Shown one piece after another: positions 5,355 to 10,117 of a stretch of DNA of 10,117 bases; the first letter of the stretch is position 1; each line of letters opens with the position of its first letter. Position numbers and translations under genes: made by a program. The notes below the pieces were generated by a model. The model searched no databases. It had not been told where the DNA came from and worked only from the letters and a program-made list of their open reading frames with translations. The DNA is from JANQIV01 sp050117315 (GTDB lineage: Bacteria > Bacteroidota > Ignavibacteria > Ignavibacteriales > Melioribacteraceae): contig JASFMY010000178.1 in assembly GCA_050117315.1 (NCBI GenBank), positions 1 through 10,117 on the forward strand, written 5' to 3'.

Positions 5355-6338
5355 TTGAAAAATCTTTCATTCAAATTATTTGTTGCAATTTTACTGTTAC
5401 TAAGTAATTGTAACAGGGAAACAGTTAATGAAGCTGTTGATGACGGACTTCCCCCTTCTACCCCGACAAATTTAAGAGTTTATGCAGCAAGGGACGGAGA
5501 AATAGGTATTGAATGGAATTCATCCGGTGAACCTGATATTAAAGGATATAATATTTACAGGGCAGAACTTGATACAAACTTTAAAGCAGCCGGCTTTACT
5601 TCCGATTTATTTTTTGTTGATGATTCGTTAGACTACTTTACTGAGTATTCATATAAGATAAATGCTGTTGATGACAATGACAGAATCAGCGGTTTTTCCG
5701 AAATAGTTTCAGCAATACCTGAAAATATTTTTCATCCTTTAACACCTTACGGCCTGGAGATCAACGCAAAAAACTGGGATGATTCTATTTCAATAAATTT
5801 GAACTGGTTGAGTTGGGGGGAAACTGATATCCTCGGATACGAAATTTACAGAGATACCGCAAATAATTTTGATGCTGATTCTGCTAAGTTAGTTGGATTT
5901 GCTAATCTTCCTACCTTTGTTGACAAGAGTAATATTAAATTATTAACTGAATATTATTACTGTGTCATAGCGGTGGATAAAGGTTATTTAAAGAGCAGCC
6001 AGAGTTTAACTGTTTCCGACTACGTTTTAGACAAACCCGAATTGATTTTTCCGGGTAGTAATTACAACGGGAGCGACTTTAGCGAACTAAAATTTAGAAC
6101 TTCGTCCAAAAAAGCTAACTATAAAATTTTTATATTAACAAACCAAGTTACAGGAAGTAAATATGAAATTGAAGTTAATACAGTAGGGATAAATGAAATT
6201 GTCTCAGTCTCATTCGACAGTCAAAATCTAATTATCCCTTATAAAGAATATTTTTGGAGAGTAGCAGCATTTACAGAAAATGAAGATGACCCGAATACAT
6301 TTACCGGACTAAATTCTTTTACAATCATACGGAATTGA
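5355..6338 (+). CDS. lipoprotein with fibronectin type III-like domains
   Basis: This 327-residue protein begins with a lipoprotein signal: K-N-L-S-F-K, a hydrophobic run (7-16), then L-L-S-N-C with Cys19 as the probable lipidated residue. After a short acidic linker come two FN3-like domains (about 33-122 and 128-224). Each shows the pattern P..L......(D)..I.I.W, D-I-x-G-Y-x-I-Y-R and a Y-x-Y or Y-Y-x-x-x-A-V-D strand. A third beta-sandwich-like region (about 227-326) has W-R-V-A-A near its end. No catalytic motif is visible, so a binding or scaffold role at the outer membrane is likely. TTG is the first usable start because a TAG stop sits directly before it (5352-5354), and any later start would lose the signal. 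The gene ends 10 bases before the barrel gene, so the two are almost certainly co-transcribed. Confidence 0.8.
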   Translation: MKNLSFKLFVAILLLLSNCNRETVNEAVDDGLPPSTPTNLRVYAARDGEIGIEWNSSGEPDIKGYNIYRAELDTNFKAAGFTSDLFFVDDSLDYFTEYSYKINAVDDNDRISGFSEIVSAIPENIFHPLTPYGLEINAKNWDDSISINLNWLSWGETDILGYEIYRDTANNFDADSAKLVGFANLPTFVDKSNIKLLTEYYYCVIAVDKGYLKSSQSLTVSDYVLDKPELIFPGSNYNGSDFSELKFRTSSKKANYKIFILTNQVTGSKYEIEVNTVGINEIVSVSFDSQNLIIPYKEYFWRVAAFTENEDDPNTFTGLNSFTIIRN

Positions 6339-6348
6339 TAAAATAATT

Positions 6349-8247
6349 TTGAGAATCAAAACACTATTATTATTACTTCTTTTAGTTTCCGCAAAGGCTC
6401 AAACTGTGAGAGACAGCCTGAGTTTTTTAGCTAGTAATTATCAGATAAAAGGATTATCCACATCTTTCAACAAGCAGCTTAATACTTATAATTTTAATTC
6501 CGTCTTCAACTACAGCTTTTCTAAAGGTAATTATTTTATCGGTTTAAAAGAAAATTTCAACTCAACAATTGTTAGATCAACAATAAAAAATATTAGGGAT
6601 GAACAGTTATTATCAATAATTAACGAATATAAGTTCAGCCCGATGCTTCAAATAGGATTTCTGTTAAACAATAATATATTTTCAGACGACCGTACAACTG
6701 AAATCAATAAAGCATCCATCTTTAATACCTCTGCATATATGAAATATACCCCAACAAAGGAACTAAAGTTTATACCTTTCATAGGTTTTTCAAGAAATGA
6801 ACAGATAAGTGAAAACGATAAGGGTGTTATTTACGGAACCGAAGCATCAGTTAACAGCTATAAGCTGAACGAGTTTGAAATTAACTCGAACTTTAAATTT
6901 CAAAACGAAGATATTTCTCCAAGGAAAAACACACTTCGTTTTTTCAATTTCAACGTACGTAATGTTTTTGAGGATGACTTTTTTAATAACATAACCGGTT
7001 CGGTTTCACAGAAAAGAAAAGATTTCTATTTTAATGCAGATTCATCTTTAAAATACTTATTCTATATTAACAACAATATTCAAAGCAGGATTGAGTCGAA
7101 TTATTCAATACAGGAAGCTTTTTCATTTGTTTCACCGGTTACTGCAATTTCATTTGACGTAATAGGAAAACTAAACTGGCGCGAAATAGACCGTGAAACC
7201 AGATACGTTGATTATAATAATCTTTCTACTTCTTCATTTGATTCAAAAGTAGAAGAAGTAAAGCTGGAGTTCTCCGGTAATTTAAGATACGTTTCAAAAA
7301 CTTTTATATCATCATTTAAACTATCATTTAATGAAAGAGAGGAAAAACATATTGCTAAAAATATAGACGGAGCAAATCAGATTGATTACGAAGAAAGAAA
7401 GGATACGGAATCAAAAAAAAATAACCAATCCAAATTAGCAACTGTTGCGCTAACCAACAGTTTTAATATTTCAAAAAAACACAAAATATCACTCAGTTTA
7501 TATCACAGGAAACTTGTTTACGATACACCTCACGAAGAAAATTACGACGACCGCGACGAACTGATGTCTATAGGCAGGCTACTCTACTTTTACAAGTTTA
7601 ATTATTTATTCGATTTTTATCTAAACCTGGAAGGGAGTTTCAATAAAATAGTTTATATCTTTTCGGAAAGAAGTGCAAACAATAATATAAGAAGAACCGT
7701 TAAATTTTCCGGCGGAGGTATTTACAAAGGAAAGAATTTCAGAAACAAACTCGATGCAGAAATTAGCGCCAACTATACTTCATTTGATTTTGAGGACCTT
7801 TCGACGAGTTTAAGAAGTTTCTCCTTCCGCCAGTTTGCAGTTAGAGATTCCTCCACACTAAGGTTTAACAAAAGGTTCGGTATTAATTTCGACGGGTATG
7901 TAAAATTATCAGAACAGGGTGAATTTGCTTGGTCGTCTTTCTCGAGTAAACCGGTTAGATTTCTTGAAGAAATCTATACCGAGCCGAAGTTTGTTTATTA
8001 TTACTCCAGTCTTAAATTTGCAGTTGGCTTCAGGTTGTTTTCACTGAAGACATTTAATTATAACTCGAATAATAAAAAAGTCCTTAACACGGAATATACA
8101 AGCATTGGACCCGCAACAGAATTCACCGTCAGCATGAACAATGAACTGTTCTTAAGACTTTACGGATATTTTGAGTTTATAAATAACGAAAATAATGAAA
8201 CCAGAAAACAGGCAAGCTTAAATGTAAGAATGGACTGGAATTTTTAA
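6349..8247 (+). CDS. outer-membrane beta-barrel protein, unknown family
   Basis: This 632-residue protein has a clear signal peptide: R-I-K, a long leucine run (6-13), and a likely cleavage after A-K-A at residue 17. The rest is a chain of alternating polar and aromatic strands rich in Asn, Phe, Tyr and Ser (for example F-N-F-N-V-R-N-V-F, L-S-L-S-L-Y-H-R). It ends in ...V-R-M-D-W-N-F, the terminal Phe typical of outer-membrane barrels. There is no plug domain or TonB box that I can see, and no recognisable enzyme motif. TTG (6349) is the start that keeps the signal peptide; the next Met is more than 100 residues in. The FN3 lipoprotein gene ends 10 bases upstream, which suggests the two proteins act together at the cell surface. 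A porin, an assembly scaffold or an adhesin-type barrel are all possible. I do not recognise the family. Confidence 0.75.
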   Translation: MRIKTLLLLLLLVSAKAQTVRDSLSFLASNYQIKGLSTSFNKQLNTYNFNSVFNYSFSKGNYFIGLKENFNSTIVRSTIKNIRDEQLLSIINEYKFSPMLQIGFLLNNNIFSDDRTTEINKASIFNTSAYMKYTPTKELKFIPFIGFSRNEQISENDKGVIYGTEASVNSYKLNEFEINSNFKFQNEDISPRKNTLRFFNFNVRNVFEDDFFNNITGSVSQKRKDFYFNADSSLKYLFYINNNIQSRIESNYSIQEAFSFVSPVTAISFDVIGKLNWREIDRETRYVDYNNLSTSSFDSKVEEVKLEFSGNLRYVSKTFISSFKLSFNEREEKHIAKNIDGANQIDYEERKDTESKKNNQSKLATVALTNSFNISKKHKISLSLYHRKLVYDTPHEENYDDRDELMSIGRLLYFYKFNYLFDFYLNLEGSFNKIVYIFSERSANNNIRRTVKFSGGGIYKGKNFRNKLDAEISANYTSFDFEDLSTSLRSFSFRQFAVRDSSTLRFNKRFGINFDGYVKLSEQGEFAWSSFSSKPVRFLEEIYTEPKFVYYYSSLKFAVGFRLFSLKTFNYNSNNKKVLNTEYTSIGPATEFTVSMNNELFLRLYGYFEFINNENNETRKQASLNVRMDWNF

Positions 8248-8342
8248 AAATTTGGAACTATATACAATTTATATCTTGCATTCTTTTTGGAGTAATTATA
8301 TTTTTTATTTAATAATCTTGCATCAAATCTTAGGAATAGAAT

Positions 8343-8756
8343 TTGACACATCAAATATTTGAAAAAGATTTTCCGAGTAATCCCGAAGTACTTCCCGAAG
8401 TAGAACAATACGTAATTGAAATAGCTGAAAAAGTAAATTTGAATCCAGATAAATTTAACAACTTAGCACTTTCTGTTTCCGAAGCTGCATCAAACAGCGT
8501 TGTACACGGAAATAATTCCGACCCTAATAAACTGCTAAAAGTCAAAATAACCGTTACGGAAAATGTAATGGAGATTTCCTTGAAAGACCAGGGAGGCGGT
8601 TTTGAATTATCCGGGGTTCCCGATCCTACAAAACCCGAAAATATTTTAAAGGATAGCGGCAGAGGAATTCATATTATCAAAAATTTTGTTGATGATTTAA
8701 AATATAATTTTAGCCCGGAAGGAACCGAGGCTATATTAGTTTTAAATCTGAAGTAA
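8343..8756 (+). CDS. RsbW/SpoIIAB-type anti-sigma factor, serine kinase-like ATPase
   Basis: This 137-residue protein consists of one GHKL-type ATP-binding domain (HATPase_c_2). Such proteins bind a sigma factor and phosphorylate an STAS-domain antagonist, switching stress or developmental regulons. The N box is S-E-A-A-S-N-S-V-V-H-G (46-56; Glu47 and Asn51). The G1 box is D-Q-G-G-G-F (82-87; Asp82, Gly84, Gly86), and the G2 box is S-G-R-G-I-H (105-110). The length and order match stand-alone anti-sigma kinases. The TTG start is set by AGGA at 8332-8335, 7 bases upstream. No anti-anti-sigma factor, phosphatase or sigma gene is visible here, so its target is unknown. It follows the barrel gene by 95 bases and precedes mdh by 98. 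Confidence 0.88.
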   Translation: MTHQIFEKDFPSNPEVLPEVEQYVIEIAEKVNLNPDKFNNLALSVSEAASNSVVHGNNSDPNKLLKVKITVTENVMEISLKDQGGGFELSGVPDPTKPENILKDSGRGIHIIKNFVDDLKYNFSPEGTEAILVLNLK

Positions 8757-8854
8757 TTCCTATTTTCCTTTAACTATAGAAGTATTTTTTCCATGTCATG
8801 TTATTAATCAAAATATCATTAGATTTTTTAATTAAAAATTTGGAGTAAATTATT

Positions 8855-9823
8855 ATGAGTAGAAAAAAAATTGCTTTAATAGGCGGCGGCCAAATTGGCG
8901 GAGTGCTCGTCCAGCTAATAGTTCAAAAAGAATTAGCCGATGTTATGCTTTTTGATATTGTAGAGGATATGCCACAGGGCAAAACCCTTGATATTGCTGA
9001 AGCTTCCAGGGTTGACGGCTTTGATGCACAGTTATCAGGCACTAATGATTATAAAGACATAGCAGGCTCAGATCTTGTAATTATTACAGCAGGGTTGCCG
9101 AGAAAACCCGGGATGAGCAGGGATGACCTATTAACCACCAATGCCAAGATAATGAAACAGGTTGCTGAAGGGGTTAAAGAAAATGCACCCGGTGCTTTTG
9201 TAATTGTGATTTCCAACCCGCTGGATGCAATGGTTACCTTGTTCCAAAAAGTTTCAGGCTTCCCCCATCATAAAGTTATGGGGCAGGCTGGTGTTTTAGA
9301 TTCATCACGGTTTGCTACTTTTATTGCATGGGAACTGGGAGTTTCCGTTAAAGATGTTAATGCTATGGTACTAGGAGGTCACGGCGATACAATGGTTCCT
9401 CTTGTACGGTATGCTAATGTCAACGGTGTACCTGTTATGGAATTGTTGGGATTAAAATATAACGGCGATGCTGCAAAAGCTAAAGAAGTAATGGAAGCAA
9501 TGGTTGAAAGAACTAAAATGGCCGGCGGTGAAGTAGTAAAATTATTAAAAACCGGTTCCGCCTTTTATTCTCCGGCTTCTTCCGCAATTGCAATGGCGGA
9601 ATCTATTATTAAGGATCAGAAGAGATTATTACCGACGTGTGCTTATTGTGAAGGTCAATACGGATTGGACGGTTTCTACCTCGGCGTACCTGCCGTATTA
9701 GGCGCTAACGGAGTGGAAAAGGTAATAGAATTATCCTTAGACGAAAATGAAAAAGCTATGCTTGAAAATTCAACCAACGCTGTTAAAAAAGTTGTTGGTG
9801 ATATGGAAAGATTAGGATTTTAA
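8855..9823 (+). CDS. mdh: malate dehydrogenase, LDH-like type
   Basis: This enzyme interconverts malate and oxaloacetate with NAD(H) in the TCA cycle. The 322-residue length and sequence fit the LDH-like MDH group found in green bacteria and Bacillus. The Rossmann motif is G-G-G-Q-I-G (10-15), with Asp34 (L-F-D-I) binding the NAD ribose. The substrate loop L-P-R-K-P-G-M-S-R (81-89) has Arg83 at the position that selects oxaloacetate over pyruvate. Asp149 and Arg152 (V-L-D-S-S-R) and the catalytic His176 in G-G-H-G-D-T-M (174-180) are all present. The ATG is preceded by TGGAG at 9 bases (8841-8845). The terminator at 9962-9990 lies about 140 bases after the stop, beyond a run of hairpins. The gene looks intact. 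Confidence 0.96.
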   Translation: MSRKKIALIGGGQIGGVLVQLIVQKELADVMLFDIVEDMPQGKTLDIAEASRVDGFDAQLSGTNDYKDIAGSDLVIITAGLPRKPGMSRDDLLTTNAKIMKQVAEGVKENAPGAFVIVISNPLDAMVTLFQKVSGFPHHKVMGQAGVLDSSRFATFIAWELGVSVKDVNAMVLGGHGDTMVPLVRYANVNGVPVMELLGLKYNGDAAKAKEVMEAMVERTKMAGGEVVKLLKTGSAFYSPASSAIAMAESIIKDQKRLLPTCAYCEGQYGLDGFYLGVPAVLGANGVEKVIELSLDENEKAMLENSTNAVKKVVGDMERLGF

Positions 9824-9863
9824 TCCGCCTTCTTCGCATTCGCTACGGCGGACGAGAAGGCGG
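9815..9863. repeat. uninterrupted copy of the dispersed GC-rich repeat, 3' of mdh
   Basis: On the minus strand this copy reads CGCCTTCTC-GTCCGCCGTAGCGAA, then GCGAAGAAGGCGGATTAAAAT. It shares 19 exact bases (9839-9857) with 426-444, and flanking homology on both sides. It folds as a hairpin with a 9-bp stem CCGCCTTCT/AGAAGGCGG (9825-9833/9855-9863). It overlaps the last codons of mdh at its AT-rich edge. Confidence 0.75.
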
Positions 9864-9964
9864 GGTTTAATTCCCCGTCGCTTGCGGCGGAAGAGGGTTC
9901 GGTTCGCCACGGCGAATTGCCCCGAGTTCATACCATTGATTTTCAACTTAAATGCAGTTGAAAA
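9861..9964. repeat. run of hairpins downstream of mdh
   Basis: Three further inverted repeats follow the dispersed repeat: CGGGG/CCCCG (9861-9865/9873-9877), TTCGCC/GGCGAA (9903-9908/9911-9916, 2-base loop) and TTTTCAACT/AGTTGAAAA (9940-9948/9956-9964, 7-base loop). The first shares bases with the preceding hairpin, so the two are mutually exclusive. The GC content is far above the neighbouring genes, and the stretch resembles intergenic repeat families rather than coding sequence. Confidence 0.55.
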
Positions 9965-9990
9965 ACCCTCCCATGGAGGGTTTTCTATTT
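9962..9990 (+). terminator. intrinsic terminator after mdh
   Basis: A 10-bp stem AAAACCCTCC/GGAGGGTTTT (9962-9971/9975-9984) with a CAT loop is followed by CTATTTT. The A-rich left arm means it could also work on the minus strand. It competes for bases 9962-9964 with the preceding hairpin. Confidence 0.8.
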
Positions 9991-10015
9991 TAGAGTTTCT
10001 GCAAAATAAAAAAAT

Positions 10016-10117
10016 TGTCATTTCGAACCCGTTTTTTGGGTGAGCCTGTCCGCCGTCTTTTTGGCGGGAAATCTTTCAATTAGAGTACAATTTCAAAGAT
10101 TTCTCCCTCCGGTCGAA
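10016..10117. repeat. start of a long inverted repeat beginning TGTCATTTCGA, cut by the window edge
   Basis: TGTCATTTCGA (10016-10026) opens the element, and the window ends in TCGAA (10113-10117), complementary to TTCGA at 10022-10026. Inside, GAAATCTTT (10068-10076) pairs with AAAGATTTC (10095-10103). Smaller hairpins ACCC/GGGT (10027-10030/10038-10041) and CCGCC/GGCGG (10050-10054/10063-10067) lie between. Repeats of the TCATTTCGA...GAAATCTTT type are, from memory, common between genes in Bacteroidota and relatives. The far end, predicted to read ATGACA, is outside the window. Confidence 0.65.

Noticed and set aside
9993..10005. GAGTTTCTGCAAA resembling the miniature element's end (GAGTTCTGCAACA)
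   Set aside because: It needs an extra base and lacks the outer GACCC. No partner end lies nearby, so chance similarity is likely.
9812..10021. Minus-strand ORF downstream of mdh
   Set aside because: It runs through the repeat, the hairpins and the mdh terminator. Its peptide is what such GC-rich palindromes give by chance.

Overview
The window looks like a piece of a low-GC genome from the Bacteroidota/Chlorobiota/Ignavibacteriota group; an Ignavibacteria-like bacterium is my best guess. The basis is AT-rich coding sequence, an LDH-like malate dehydrogenase of the green-bacterial type, secreted FN3 and outer-membrane proteins of Gram-negative FCB style, frequent TTG starts (four of nine complete genes), and palindrome-rich dispersed repeats. 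The assignment is inference: there is no rRNA or marker protein here.

Left end (1-450): a leftward ORF, cut by the window edge, that looks like the N-terminus of an IS4-type transposase. It is followed by a 200-bp miniature transposable element (226-425) with 17-bp terminal inverted repeats (16/17 matched) and a TCTC target duplication. The element sits inside a copy of a dispersed repeat. A second, uninterrupted copy of that repeat lies just after mdh (about 9815-9863) and shows what the empty site looks like.

Minus-strand block (451-4033): a divergent S-adenosylmethionine-decarboxylase-like protein, a secreted polysaccharide deacetylase, a rubredoxin with an N-terminal export or anchor segment, and a phosphate acetyltransferase (pta). 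The 665 bases between the rubredoxin and pta genes hold the pta terminator, a possible frameshifted gene remnant, and a plus-strand terminator with no plus-strand gene in front of it, which hints at a small RNA.

Plus-strand block (4208-9823): an AI-2E/PerM-family membrane protein, an FN3-repeat lipoprotein, a large outer-membrane beta-barrel protein 10 bases further on, an RsbW-type anti-sigma ATPase, and malate dehydrogenase (mdh). Pta and Mdh are central carbon enzymes (acetyl-CoA/acetyl phosphate and malate/oxaloacetate). The lipoprotein/barrel pair is the most likely new functional unit, probably a cell-surface complex of unknown job.

Right end (9824-10117): a series of hairpins after mdh, a clean intrinsic terminator, and the start of a long inverted repeat opening with TGTCATTTCGA that runs off the edge. 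I see no CRISPR array, tRNA or rRNA gene.
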